A stretch of 64,000 bases of DNA from an uncultured Cohaesibacter sp. (GCF_963667045.1 NZ_OY762934.1:5090501-5154500), one strand, 5' to 3'; counted from the first letter of the stretch, positions 10,716 through 19,131 are shown. Notes: generated by a model from the letters alone, not told the origin. Made by a program: numbers and translations.

Positions 10716-10755
10716 AAGTCGCAGGTGACCATGTCCCTGCGGCTTGTTGCTTTTC
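10716..10755 (+). terminator. Terminator after guaA
   Basis: AAGTCGCAGG (10716-10725) pairs with CCTGCGGCTT (10736-10745) with one G-U wobble; a short T-rich tail (TTGCTTTT) follows. It separates guaA from the sulfotransferase genes. Confidence 0.6.
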
Positions 10756-10958
10756 GTTCTCGGTTCTATTTTTTAGTAACTCTTTTCCGTTATTTCTGAG
10801 CCCTGAGTTGCCGTGTTTGGATCTCGCTTCCATCGGCAGTCAGCCCGCCGCTGAAGGTGGGGGGCGTTGAGGCGTTTCTACCACGTGCACGTCTTACTGC
10901 CTTCTCTCATCGGGGAGCAGTGCGCCAATCAACTCAATCTTGTCGCTAGAGTTTTCGC

Positions 10959-11660
10959 ATGGATGAACTGGTGCGTGAGAAATATGAGGCCGGGTCTCCG
11001 TCTCAATTGACCTATATCCATATCGGCAAATGTGGCGGTGAGACGCTTTACAAGGCGCTTCTGGCGAGCCCCGTCATCAAGGCCCAATTTGCCAATGTGA
11101 AGCGCGTTCATGTTCGTAAGCCCTATTATCAACAGAACGCCCGTTATCTGATTGCGGTTCGGAACCCTGTCCGCCGGGTTCTGTCAGCCTTCAACTGGCG
11201 ACACCATCTTGTGGTGGAGACCAAAGTGCAGGAGTTCCGCTTCAGTGGCGAATATGAAATCCTGCAAAAATACGGCACGCTCAACCATCTGGCCGAATGC
11301 CTCTACGATGATGACGGATGTTTGCTGCTTGATACGGTCAAGGATTGGCTCGCTATCCATCATCTTAAGGAAGACATCAGTTTCTATCTGTCTCCTTTGT
11401 TGGAACGGTTGCGTAGGGAGCAGCTGTTTGCGGTGATGGCCCAGGAAACACTCAATCGTGACATAGAGCAATTCCTTGGTGTATCGGATGTCTCAAGCGA
11501 ACACCGGTATGGAGAGAAAACCGACGCGGAGAGGCTTGTCCTGAGCACCAGAGCGCAAGCCAATCTCAGGCTTTTTCTGAAGGCTGATTATGATTGCGTG
11601 CAAAAGCTTGCCGACATCGCCGGGCTCACCCCACAGTTGATGGGGCAATTGATGCGCTGA
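10959..11660 (+). CDS. Sulfotransferase family protein (PAPS-dependent, predicted)
   Basis: A 233-residue protein with both PAPS-binding motifs of the sulfotransferase fold. The 5'-phosphosulfate loop is Y-I-H-I-G-K-C-G-G-E-T-L (19-30), the variant H-I-x-K-x-G-G-[ST] seen in carbohydrate/lipid sulfotransferases. The 3'-phosphate motif is R-N-P-V-R-R-V-L-S-A-F (68-78). No signal peptide or membrane helix is seen, so it should act in the cytosol on an unknown acceptor. It lies between guaA and a second, frame-disrupted sulfotransferase on the same strand; the two are not close paralogues and may be an acquired pair for sulfating a surface glycan or small molecule. The substrate is unknown. Confidence 0.8.
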   Translation: MDELVREKYEAGSPSQLTYIHIGKCGGETLYKALLASPVIKAQFANVKRVHVRKPYYQQNARYLIAVRNPVRRVLSAFNWRHHLVVETKVQEFRFSGEYEILQKYGTLNHLAECLYDDDGCLLLDTVKDWLAIHHLKEDISFYLSPLLERLRREQLFAVMAQETLNRDIEQFLGVSDVSSEHRYGEKTDAERLVLSTRAQANLRLFLKADYDCVQKLADIAGLTPQLMGQLMR

Positions 11661-11784
11661 TCGGGTGCTCGCAGTCTGGTTCTGTGCCGTGACCAAGCGC
11701 CATTGCGGTTTGTTTCTGGAATGGCTCTTGCCGTCTTTATCCTGAACCGGATGCGATACTATTGATATAGACGAAGGCGCAAAA

Positions 11785-12598
11785 ATGAAGACATTCATCC
11801 TTCTATTGGGCGCGCAGAAATGTGGCACCTCTTGGCTCCATGAATATCTGAAGCAGTCCCCCCGGTTTGGGCAAGGGTTTTCGAAGGAATATCACATATG
11901 GGATGCCCTCGATATCGGGATCCTGCACGGCAATCGTGTTGATCCTGTAACGCTTGATACGCTCGCTTCGGACCAGAAGGTTAAGCAGAGCCAACGGTTC
12001 CGCATGCAGAACGAAGAAGGCTACTATTTTGACTATTTCACGTCCCTTTTTACAGAGGACGTGACGATAACGGCAGACATTACGCCCTCATACAGTGGTT
12101 TGAAGGCAGAGCGCCTTCGGTCCATCAAACAGAAGTTTGCTGAGAGGGGGGGTGGTCAAACCGGTTCTTCTGATCAGGGATCCTTTGAGACGGATCAGGA
12201 GTTCGGTTCGCTTCAACCTGGACCGCCGGCATTACAAGGCTGGGATTGTTGACGGGGAAACGAACTTTACCAGAGCACTGGGGCAGTATTCCTGCCATGA
12301 ACACTGCATCATCCGCACACGGTATGATGAGATCCACAAGAACGCCGTGGAGGTGTTTGGCAAGGATCAGATTTATGTCGGCTTGTATGAGAGCATGTTT
12401 ACATCGGCGGAGATTGTCCGTCTGTCCCATTATCTGGGTGTTGAACCGAAACCGGATTTTGCCAGGGTCAAGGTCAACAAGACCCGGAATGTGGTGGAAG
12501 AGACCGAGCTTGATGAAGCAATCCGGGTGTTCTATTCCGAAGTTTATGACTATTGCTTTGAACAGTTTCCGGCAACGCGCTTGTTGTGGTCCGCTTGA
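11785..12598 (+). pseudogene. Sulfotransferase-domain gene interrupted by a frameshift at a G7 tract
   Basis: The first frame (11785 to a stop ending at 12252) starts with a clear 5'-PSB loop, G-A-Q-K-C-G-T-S-W-L (residues 9-18). At a run of seven G (12146-12152) it leaves homology, while the next frame continues with V-K-P-V-L-L-I-R-D-P-L-R-R-I-R-S-S (3'-PSB) and an intact C-terminus ending at 12598. With six G the two halves would join as F-A-E-R-G-V-V-K-P-V and give a full protein of about 270 residues. So the gene is a recent pseudogene, a phase-variable locus, a slippage-expressed gene, or carries a sequencing error in the homopolymer. The intact motifs on both sides argue that decay, if real, is very recent. 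Confidence 0.75.
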
Positions 12599-12712
12599 TT
12601 GTCTCATTGCCTTTAACAAAAGTGCGGATAGGAATGGCTGTTTAGTGCCGTGCCCGTATGGCGAATTTTCTTGTTGGGCGCCGCCGCAAAGCGCCTTCTG
12701 TTTCATGGCAGC

Positions 12713-13183
12713 CTATTTCAGTTGGCTGAGGGGATAGCCTTCAAAGGGCTTGATTTCCCGCAACACCATCGATGACTGCATTTCCTTGATGCGGGGCAGG
12801 CGACGGATTTCATCCATCGCAAAATCGGCATAGTCATCCAGATCCTTCGCCACCACCTGCAGCAGGAAATCTGCGTCACCCGCTAGGCTGTAGCAGGCAA
12901 CCACGCTGTCAAGGGTCTGGACCTGCCGGGCGAACTGCTCGGATTCTTCCTCACTATGGCTGTCGATCTTGACGCGAATGAACGCCAGAACGCCGAGGCC
13001 GACCGCGCGTCGGTTGATCCGGGCCGAATAGCCATCAATGACGCCGCTGTCTTCTAGCTGCCGCACCTTGCGCCAGCATGGGGAGGTGGAAAGCCCGACC
13101 TTGTCGGCAAGGGCCTGATTGGTCAGGCGACCATCTTCCTGCAGGGCCTTGAGGATGCGAGTGTCGGCAGAGGGATAAGACAT
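12713..13183 (-). CDS. Lrp/AsnC-family transcriptional regulator
   Basis: A 156-residue regulator with an N-terminal helix-turn-helix (residues 6-60; D-x-x-I-L-x-x-L-Q-x-D-G-R, then L-S-x-S-P-C-W-R-K-V-R-Q-L) and a C-terminal RAM/AsnC ligand-binding domain (about 70-145; D-A-D-F-L-L-Q-V-V). Such proteins sense amino acids or related small molecules and often control a divergent neighbour. Here the divergent gene encodes a DUF2000 protein and the shared 137-base region contains a 13-base palindrome (13215-13227). The start at 13183 matches the normal family N-terminus. Confidence 0.93.
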   Translation of the reverse strand: MSYPSADTRILKALQEDGRLTNQALADKVGLSTSPCWRKVRQLEDSGVIDGYSARINRRAVGLGVLAFIRVKIDSHSEEESEQFARQVQTLDSVVACYSLAGDADFLLQVVAKDLDDYADFAMDEIRRLPRIKEMQSSMVLREIKPFEGYPLSQLK

Positions 13184-13214
13184 GGTCAGAAGTTTCCTGA
13201 AATATTGGATTTTA

Positions 13215-13227
13215 GGTAGACTCTACC
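13215..13227. promoter_or_regulatory. Palindrome between the Lrp and DUF2000 genes, putative operator
   Basis: GGTAGA-C-TCTACC is a perfect inverted repeat with a one-base centre in the divergent promoter region. Lrp-family proteins usually bind such palindromes to control themselves and the divergent gene. Binding is inferred. Confidence 0.5.
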
Positions 13228-13320
13228 CTGATTGGATGGGGTTTGGCAATAAAAGGCAGAAAATTGCCAGAGGACCAGACTAGGATCGGCGCGTTCAAAT
13301 TAGAAGGAGCCAAGTCCGTT

Positions 13321-13740
13321 ATGTTAAGTGATCTTCGCCTTGCCATTGTCATCAACCCGGATATGCCCGTTGGTCTTATCGCCAACACGGCCAGCGCCAT
13401 TGCCATTGGTCTTGGCGCGAGGCAGCCATTGCTGGCCGGGCGCAGTCTTGCCGATCAGGCTGGGCGTTCGGTCGATGTCAGCTCATGTTTGCCGGTTCCC
13501 ATATTGCAGGCAACGCAGGAGACGATGGCAGCCTTGTTGCTCAAGGCGCTGGGGAGCCACGATGATGCCGGGGCTGTGGTGCCGTTTCCGGCGTTTGCCC
13601 GTTCGATGCATGACTATGCCGACTATGAAAAGGCCTTCCCGGACAGGGATCTTTCTGACGAGTTGATTGATGGTCTGGGGCTGGTTGGGCGAACGAAGTG
13701 GATTCGCTCGCTGACAGGATCGCTCAAGCTTCTGAGGTAG
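13321..13740 (+). CDS. DUF2000 family protein
   Basis: A 139-residue soluble protein matching the DUF2000 family: it begins D-L-R-L-A-I-V-I-N-P-D-M-P-V-G-L-I-A-N-T-A and contains Q-E-T-M-A-A-L-L in the middle. Structures of the family resemble peptidyl-tRNA hydrolase II-like folds, but no function is established. The start at 13321 is chosen because the family begins there and GAAGGAG lies upstream (spacing about 11); an in-frame ATG at 13243 would add 26 residues unlike the family. It is divergent from the Lrp-type regulator, a typical arrangement for this family, so regulation by that protein is likely. Confidence 0.82.
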   Translation: MLSDLRLAIVINPDMPVGLIANTASAIAIGLGARQPLLAGRSLADQAGRSVDVSSCLPVPILQATQETMAALLLKALGSHDDAGAVVPFPAFARSMHDYADYEKAFPDRDLSDELIDGLGLVGRTKWIRSLTGSLKLLR

Positions 13741-13817
13741 GGGGCTTTTGGGGAGGCGTTGGCGACGTCTGAAAGAGTTGGATCAGTCTTGCTGGTGCTG
13801 GTCTGATCGGGCAAGAA

Positions 13818-13857
13818 AAAAGCGCGGCCGTTGGGAGGAGACGCCGGTCGCGCTTTT
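13818..13857. terminator. Bidirectional terminator between DUF2000 and YkuD genes
   Basis: AAAAGCGCGGCCG (13818-13830) pairs with CGGTCGCGCTTTT (13845-13857) with one G-U wobble; A- and T-tracts flank both sides, serving the two convergent genes. Confidence 0.8.
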
Positions 13858-13905
13858 GATGCCTCCATGAGGAGGATGCCCGGGAGGAGGAGGGCTGGAG
13901 GCACG

Positions 13906-14466
13906 TTAGTTGGAAATGATGACCCTGGCGGATTTCATGCCGCCGGCTGATTTGATCAGCTTGAACAGGGTTTTGGCGTTGTCCGGGTGCAGGCGCACGC
14001 AGCCATGGGAGGCTGGGCGGCCAAGGCGCGAAATGGATGTTGTTCCATGGATTGCCCAGCCCTTGTGAAAGAAGACCGCGTAGGGCATCGGCGCGTTGTT
14101 GTATTTCCGCGAGCGCCACATGGTGTGCATGCGATAGGGGGCATATTCCCCGCGCGGCGTGAAATAGCCGCTCCGCGCAGTCGAGACCTTCCAGCTGTGG
14201 GTGATGTGGCCATTGACATAGACATTCATGCGCTGTTTGGAAATATCGATCTTGGCAACAATCGGCTTCCTGGTCGAGGCCTTTGTCGCGGATGCGGTGT
14301 CGCCGAGCAGGCGCAGCTGACCGAAGATTGGTTGGCTTCTCATCGCATCAATGATGGTTTCTTCTTTTGGCGTTGCCTTCGCTGTTGATGCAAAGCCGCT
14401 GCTGGCGAAAGCAGCCATGCAGGCCAATGAGCAGGCCAGTGAAATGAATACTCGTCGCAGCATCAT
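13906..14466 (-). CDS. L,D-transpeptidase (YkuD domain), exported
   Basis: A 186-residue protein with an N-terminal signal peptide (M-M-L-R-R then a hydrophobic stretch, likely cleaved after A-F-A-S-S-G-F-A) and a YkuD catalytic domain from about residue 68. The signature S-H-G-C-V-R-L-H gives the nucleophile C156 with H154; H140 lies in the upstream H-G-T-T. Such enzymes make 3-3 cross-links in peptidoglycan or attach proteins to it, in the periplasm. A second YkuD gene lies 210 bases upstream on the same strand, with a terminator between, so they are separately transcribed. The extra segment at 28-67 is not seen in the paralogue. Confidence 0.9.
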   Translation of the reverse strand: MMLRRVFISLACSLACMAAFASSGFASTAKATPKEETIIDAMRSQPIFGQLRLLGDTASATKASTRKPIVAKIDISKQRMNVYVNGHITHSWKVSTARSGYFTPRGEYAPYRMHTMWRSRKYNNAPMPYAVFFHKGWAIHGTTSISRLGRPASHGCVRLHPDNAKTLFKLIKSAGGMKSARVIISN

Positions 14467-14613
14467 GATCCCATATCCCCGTGCAGTGGGTTTGTTTGCT
14501 TTACTACGAGTTTTGCCTGCGAATCTTAATATTGTTCTAGTGCAGTCAGGATGTGTCTGATTTGAATTGAATTTTATCTTCTATGGTAAAGAAATGGTGT
14601 AGCCATTGTTACC

Positions 14614-14649
14614 AACACAAAAGCCCGCAATATTGCGGGCTTTTGTGTT
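14614..14649. terminator. Perfect 36-base palindromic terminator
   Basis: AACACAAAAGCCCGCAAT (14614-14631) is the exact reverse complement of the following 18 bases (14632-14649). With A/T-rich flanks it should terminate transcription on either strand; its main client is the upstream minus-strand YkuD gene ending at 14677. Confidence 0.85.
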
Positions 14650-14676
14650 GATTTCAGCTGAGACTTCGATCCGGGC

Positions 14677-15168
14677 TTATTCCGTGATGAAGACGCGGGT
14701 GTTGTCCTTGCCGTTCAGCTCCACCAGTTCGTAAAGCTCCTTGGCGTTGTCCGGATGCAGGCGTACGCAGCCGTGTGAGGCGGGCTGTCCGAGAGATTTG
14801 ATGGCTGTCGTGCCGTGGATTGCATAGCCACGATAGAAGAAGATGGAATAGGGCATCGAGGCGTTGTTGTATTCCTTGGACCGGTAGTCCTCATACATCC
14901 GCACCGGGCGATAGAGACCTTCCGGCGTGTTGAAGCCGTCACGGGCCGAAGAGATTGGCCAGGTGTATTTGCGCCAGCCGTTGACGGAAACGAACATCTG
15001 CTGCTTGGACAGGTCGATCCTGATCTGCACCGCGTTATCGGAAGTGGCATGGCCGGGGGCTGTCCCTGCGAGGGTCATCAATACCGCGCCGATGGCTGCG
15101 GTCTTTTTTGCAGGCGATTTGAGGATCGTCTTGAGTGTAGAAATAATCAAACTGCCCTGAGCCAGCAT
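14677..15168 (-). CDS. L,D-transpeptidase (YkuD domain), second copy
   Basis: A 163-residue protein when started at 15168 (M-L-A-Q-G), where AAGGGA lies seven bases upstream; an in-frame ATG at 15243 would add 25 residues without signal-peptide character. Residues about 20-40 form a hydrophobic export signal (A-A-I-G-A-V-L-M-T-L-A-G-T-A). The YkuD domain (48-163) has H118 in H-G-T-T and H132/C134 in S-H-G-C-V-R-L-H. It shares with its neighbour the block Y-N-N-A-x-M-P-Y and the G-x-A-I-H-G-T-T motif, so the two are paralogues. Expected role: periplasmic peptidoglycan 3-3 cross-linking or anchoring. Confidence 0.9.
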   Translation of the reverse strand: MLAQGSLIISTLKTILKSPAKKTAAIGAVLMTLAGTAPGHATSDNAVQIRIDLSKQQMFVSVNGWRKYTWPISSARDGFNTPEGLYRPVRMYEDYRSKEYNNASMPYSIFFYRGYAIHGTTAIKSLGQPASHGCVRLHPDNAKELYELVELNGKDNTRVFITE

Positions 15169-15430
15169 GATGGAGTCCCTTCCGGATGTATCACTTGTCT
15201 GAAATAGAGTGCGGGTGCTTGTTAAGATCGTGTCGATAAGCACTGGTCTTGAAAATTACAAGAGCAGAATACGAAATCCTGATCGAATAAGAAGAGTTGT
15301 CACTCCTGCCACGTGGTTTTACCCATCAAAAAAATATGCAGTGTAACCTTTGAGTCTCACTTGAGGCTGTTTTGAAGGGCCCAGCTGTCTGAAATCCTCC
15401 CTGAGGCGAGGGGCCCGATCTCGTGCATGG

Positions 15431-15450
15431 GGGCCACATGGGGCCACATG
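15431..15450. repeat. Tandem 10-base direct repeat next to the dksA-like stop
   Basis: GGGCCACATG occurs twice head to tail (15431-15440 and 15441-15450), flanked by more G, just past the stop of the DksA-like gene. Confidence 0.6.
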
Positions 15451-15455
15451 GGGGG

Positions 15456-15809
15456 TCATTTCCCTGACTTTTCCTTTTTGGCGGCGCAGGTGACACAGAG
15501 AGTCGCGGTCGGGTCTATTTCCAGTCGCTCCAGGGGGATCTTCTCGTCGCACTCGACGCAATAGCCAAAGTCTCCGCTATCGAGGCGCTTGATGGCCTGT
15601 TCTATTTTCTGAAGTTCCAGAACGCGGCGCCTCTGGGTTGCCTCGGCCATGGCCTGTCCCTGCAGGGCATCCATCCGGGAAAGGCGTCCGACGCTCTGCT
15701 GATCCAGCGCCACGATGGCGCGCGCCTCTTTTGACAGATCGTTCAATGCCCTGATTTCGATACGCCGGCCTTCCAGTAACGCCATCGCTGTTTTGGGCGA
15801 AATGGGCAT
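15456..15809 (-). CDS. DksA/TraR-type zinc finger protein
   Basis: A 117-residue protein with a helical first half (about 5-75) and a C4 zinc finger made by C84, C87, C105 and C108 (C-V-E-C ... C-V-T-C), followed by a lysine-rich end. DksA binds the RNA polymerase secondary channel and acts with ppGpp. This protein is shorter than classical DksA (about 150) and lacks the clear D-x-x-D-x-A coiled-coil tip, so it belongs with the short DksA/TraR-like proteins common in alphaproteobacteria; a general regulatory role is likely but the target is unknown. It stands alone between the YkuD genes and nnrU. Confidence 0.85.
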   Translation of the reverse strand: MPISPKTAMALLEGRRIEIRALNDLSKEARAIVALDQQSVGRLSRMDALQGQAMAEATQRRRVLELQKIEQAIKRLDSGDFGYCVECDEKIPLERLEIDPTATLCVTCAAKKEKSGK

Positions 15810-16182
15810 GGGTGACTCCTGTTGTTGCTCCGAAGGGCAAGCTCGCCATTGGTGACAGTTTCTGCTGTGTTGAAATTGGGTGTTTGCGCAGGTTCGCAGT
15901 GATCAGGCCCCGATTTTGGCCAAAACTCCAGTTGAGAGCGTGCGGCAATGGCTCGGGAAGGTCAATCAGTTATTTGTCCATCAGGCCCAATGGATGATCC
16001 CGAAAGGCCGAGTTCGAGCTATTTTGACGCAGTGTTGACCGGTATGGGTGCTTTAATTGGGCATTCAAGATTTGACTTTTGCAATGGTGCAGGCTACCGC
16101 TCACTCTGTTTAGGTACTATCCCCTAGTGGTGGCGGGCTTTCATCGTCTGCGATCTGTTTTCAAGCTGGAGTTCATTGGTTC
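15810..16182. other. Divergent intergenic region between dksA-like and nnrU genes
   Basis: About 370 bases without a supported gene. It must hold both promoters; TTGAC-type hexamers occur near 16032 and 16074, but no well-spaced -10 was found. I looked for an FNR/NNR-type box near nnrU and did not find a good one. Confidence 0.5.
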
Positions 16183-16752
16183 ATGATAATGCTTTGCGTC
16201 GGGTTGGCTCTTTTTCTCGCCATCCATCTGGTTCCCCAGAATGTGCCGCTCAAGGAAGGTTTCATCAGCCGGATTGGGGTGACGGGCTATCGCATGATGC
16301 ATGGCGTGGTTGCGCTTGTCGCCATTGCGCTGATCTACGTCGGCTATTTCGCTTCCAAGGGCACCCTCATTCTCTGGTATCCGCCGATCTGGACAAGGCA
16401 TCTGGCGGCGACACTGATGCTGTTTGCTGTGGTCTTTCTGTTTGCCGCGATGTTCAAGGGCAAGATCAAGCAGAAGCTGACTTCTCCTCTCTCCATTGCC
16501 ATCAAGACCTGGGCCTTTGCGCATCTGCTGGCCAATGGCGAATTGTCCGACGTGATCCTGTTCGGCTTTTTCCTGCTGTATGCTGTCAGCTACCGCATTT
16601 CGCTCAAGCGCCGGATCCGGGCTGGGCTGGTGACGGTTCCTGACGGGAGCATGATGGGCGATCTCTATGCTGTCGGTCTCGGGCTTGCCTTCTATTGCGC
16701 CATGATCTTTGGTGTTCACCAGTGGGCGTTTGGGGTCAGTCCGCTGTTTTGA
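16183..16752 (+). CDS. NnrU family membrane protein
   Basis: A 189-residue integral membrane protein with about five to six predicted helices (residues 3-14, 39-57, 70-90, 105-122, 125-141, 160-180). The order of motifs (L-x-x-A-x-H-L-V-P near the start, G-Y-R-M-M-H-G, W-A-F-A-H-L-L-A-N-G-E-L-S-D) fits NnrU, which is linked to nitrate/nitrite reduction in some denitrifiers and is related to the isoprenoid/heme-associated NnrU/ZISO family. No denitrification genes are nearby, so a heme-, carotenoid- or envelope-related role is as likely. The conserved histidines could bind heme (family inference). Confidence 0.82.
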   Translation: MIMLCVGLALFLAIHLVPQNVPLKEGFISRIGVTGYRMMHGVVALVAIALIYVGYFASKGTLILWYPPIWTRHLAATLMLFAVVFLFAAMFKGKIKQKLTSPLSIAIKTWAFAHLLANGELSDVILFGFFLLYAVSYRISLKRRIRAGLVTVPDGSMMGDLYAVGLGLAFYCAMIFGVHQWAFGVSPLF

Positions 16753-17068
16753 TGCGGATAACCGGGCAAAAATCGGACTGGCCTTAGGGGGCAGTCCCAT
16801 TGCGGCCATGATTGCTTGCCAAAGAGCTGAGATGGTTGGACAATTGCCGGAAGATCGGCCCTCATCCCGCCAAAGCTGCCTCCCGTGTTATTCCACTTGG
16901 GGGTTTTTCGCGTTTTTCCCGCTTGGGAGAGCAATTGCGCCGCATTGCATGATTGCGTCATGCACTGGGACCGGCTAATGTCCCGCAACAGAAACGGAAT
17001 ATTGGTCTGCCCGTGGGCAGTCGAAGATAAAGTCTGCCGGTACATTTGTCCGGCGCAAGCGAGGGATG
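16753..17068. other. Intergenic region before the YfgM-like/bamB operon
   Basis: About 315 bases with no supported gene. It should carry the promoter for the YfgM-like/bamB pair, but no clear -35/-10 pair stands out. Confidence 0.5.
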
Positions 17069-17767
17069 ATGTCTGAGTCCGATTTTATTCGTGAAGTCGA
17101 TGAAGAAATGCGCCACGAGCAAATCAAGAAACTCTGGGACAAGTTTGGCCCATATGTAATTGGCTTCGCTCTTTTGGTCGTTTTGGGAACTGCCGCGGAC
17201 AAAGGCTACGAATATTGGCGCCAGACACAGGCTGCCAAGTCGGGTGATGCGTTCATTCAGGCGCTGCAACTGTCGGACGAAGGCAAGAAGGACGAAGCCA
17301 TAGCGGCTCTGGAAGCCATCAAGGCAGACGGCACCGGAGGCTATCCTGTTCTTGCTGAAATGCGGATCGCTTCCGAGAAGGCTGCGCAGGGCGATACGGA
17401 CGAGGCTATTGCCCTGTTCAAGGACGCCGCCAGCAATGCCGATCTTCCTGCTGTCATTCAGAGCCTTGCTCGAATTCGCGCCAACGCGCTGATGCTGGAT
17501 CAGGGCAAGGCCGACGAGGTCATCAACGAACTCACCGCCCTGATGGACAATGACGGCTTCCGTCATTCGGCTCGGGAGCTGGTGATGCTGGCCTATCTGG
17601 AGAAGAAGGATTACGCCAAGGCGATGCCGATTGCCGAGCGCATTTCGCAGGATGCGGAAACGCCGCCGGAATTGCGTCAGCGTGCGCAGGTCTATGTGAA
17701 CTACATCCGCTCGCAGTATGAAGAGCCTGCAGCGGCTGGCAAAGACGCCAAGGAGACTGCTCAATGA
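17069..17767 (+). CDS. YfgM-like TPR protein, membrane anchored
   Basis: A 232-residue protein: a short cytosolic N-terminus with charged residues, one membrane helix (about 27-46, P-Y-V-I-G-F-A-L-L-V-V-L), then TPR-like helices (about 50-220) and an alanine-rich end. This matches the YfgM/ancillary SecYEG translocon type (tetratricopeptide-like PF09976) that in many proteobacteria sits directly before bamB, as here. In E. coli YfgM passes secreted proteins between SecYEG and periplasmic chaperones. GAGGG is immediately upstream, so the start may be at 17066 or 17069. Its stop overlaps the bamB start (ATGA), implying translational coupling. Confidence 0.88.
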   Translation: MSESDFIREVDEEMRHEQIKKLWDKFGPYVIGFALLVVLGTAADKGYEYWRQTQAAKSGDAFIQALQLSDEGKKDEAIAALEAIKADGTGGYPVLAEMRIASEKAAQGDTDEAIALFKDAASNADLPAVIQSLARIRANALMLDQGKADEVINELTALMDNDGFRHSARELVMLAYLEKKDYAKAMPIAERISQDAETPPELRQRAQVYVNYIRSQYEEPAAAGKDAKETAQ

Positions 17768-19131
17768 GGTCAACAACGGGGGTGAACAGCGGGGCGCGTT
17801 TTCTGGGATATGCAAGCAAGGCTGCGATGCTGGCGCTGATCGCCGGTCTCGTTGGTTGCTCGAGCGTATCTGACTTTGCGGGCGACATGAACCCGTTCAA
17901 GACACCGGAAGACATTCTGCCCGGTGAGCGCCAGGCCCTGTTTGATACCGCTGCCGTGGCAACGGTGGAAGACCAGTCGCCTGTTTCCATTTCGGGAGCG
18001 GTTGATTTCTCTTCCTGGACACAGGCTGGCGGAACGGCAACCAACAATCCCCCGAACGTCTCTTTCAGTGGTCAGGGCAATCGGGTCTGGAGTGCCAATG
18101 CTGCCATTCGTGGCGGGGATTCGGATGAACGCGCAGCGGCGCGCCCGGTTTCGGTTGGCGGTCGTGTTGCCGTTTACAGCCCGAATGGGCAGGTGTCGGT
18201 CTATAATGTTTCCAACGGCAGCCGCATTTGGAACCAGTCGGTCCGACCTGAAAGCGAGAAGGGGACAGCCCTCGGTGGTGCGGTCACCATGGACAGCGCG
18301 CGGGTTTTCGCCTCGACCGGCTTTAGCGAACTGGTCGCTCTTGATGCGGGTACGGGCCGTCGTCTCTGGACTTTCCAGATGGACGCACCGGCACGCGGCG
18401 CTCCTGTCGTGGCTGGCAATCTGGTTCTGGCAGTTTCTGCGACCAACTCGCTGTTTGCAGTCAATGTTTCCGATGGCAAGGAAGTCTGGACCTTCGAGGG
18501 CATCCCTCAAGGCACCGGTCTTCTGGGTTCGGGTGCACCAGCGGTCAGCGGCAATATGGTCTATTTCTCCGGCACCTCGGGTGAACTGGTTGCGATCGAT
18601 CTGAAGACTGGCGAAAGCCGCTGGTCCGATACGATTGTTCAGGGCTCCCGTCGCTATGCCATTTCCGGCATTTCGGCCATAGCCGGTGGACCGGTGGTGT
18701 TCGACGGCGTTGTCTTTGCGGCCAGTGTGAGCGGCAACACGATTGCTGTTCGGGCGCGGGACGGCGAACGGATTTGGGATCGATCCCTCGGCTCCATTCA
18801 TACGCCAGTCGTGTCGGGCAACACGCTGTTTCTGGTCGATCTGGATGACCGTGTGGTTGCTCTCAATCGGCAGAATGGCAAAATTCGCTGGTCAAGCCAG
18901 CTTCCGACCGTTAGAAGCAAGAAAAAGAGCACCAGCTGGGCTGGGCCTGTTCTGGCAGGAAACCGCCTCTGGGTAACGTCCAGCGACGGCAAGATGGCTG
19001 CGGTTGATCCGAAAAATGGTCAGATCACCTTGACGCGGGAAACCAAAGACCCTGTCTTCATTCCGCCGATTGCTGTCAGCGGTCGTCTGATTACACTGAG
19101 CGGATCGGGTCGCCTGGCTGCTTACAACTAG
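17764..19131 (+). CDS. bamB: BamB-like outer membrane assembly lipoprotein
   Basis: A 455-residue protein with a lipoprotein signal; the lipobox I-A-G-L-V-G-C gives the lipidated C32. The rest is a series of PQQ-like beta-propeller repeats (about 95-455) with repeated blades such as G-x-x-x-W and V-x-A-L-x-x-x-x-G-x-x-x-W. BamB helps BamA insert beta-barrel proteins in the outer membrane. It is longer than E. coli BamB (392), mostly in the low-complexity linker after the lipobox (33-90). Start overlaps the stop of the YfgM-like gene by ATGA. der follows 214 bases later, the common bamB-der order. Confidence 0.92.
   Translation: MRSTTGVNSGARFLGYASKAAMLALIAGLVGCSSVSDFAGDMNPFKTPEDILPGERQALFDTAAVATVEDQSPVSISGAVDFSSWTQAGGTATNNPPNVSFSGQGNRVWSANAAIRGGDSDERAAARPVSVGGRVAVYSPNGQVSVYNVSNGSRIWNQSVRPESEKGTALGGAVTMDSARVFASTGFSELVALDAGTGRRLWTFQMDAPARGAPVVAGNLVLAVSATNSLFAVNVSDGKEVWTFEGIPQGTGLLGSGAPAVSGNMVYFSGTSGELVAIDLKTGESRWSDTIVQGSRRYAISGISAIAGGPVVFDGVVFAASVSGNTIAVRARDGERIWDRSLGSIHTPVVSGNTLFLVDLDDRVVALNRQNGKIRWSSQLPTVRSKKKSTSWAGPVLAGNRLWVTSSDGKMAAVDPKNGQITLTRETKDPVFIPPIAVSGRLITLSGSGRLAAYN

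Noticed and set aside
12137-12598. The second half of the broken sulfotransferase as a separate gene starting at 12137
   Set aside because: It lacks the 5'-PSB motif and any proper start; it reads as the 3' part of the frameshifted gene.
16032-16182. FNR/NNR-type box before nnrU
   Set aside because: TTGAC hexamers occur but the other half-site at the right distance is missing.
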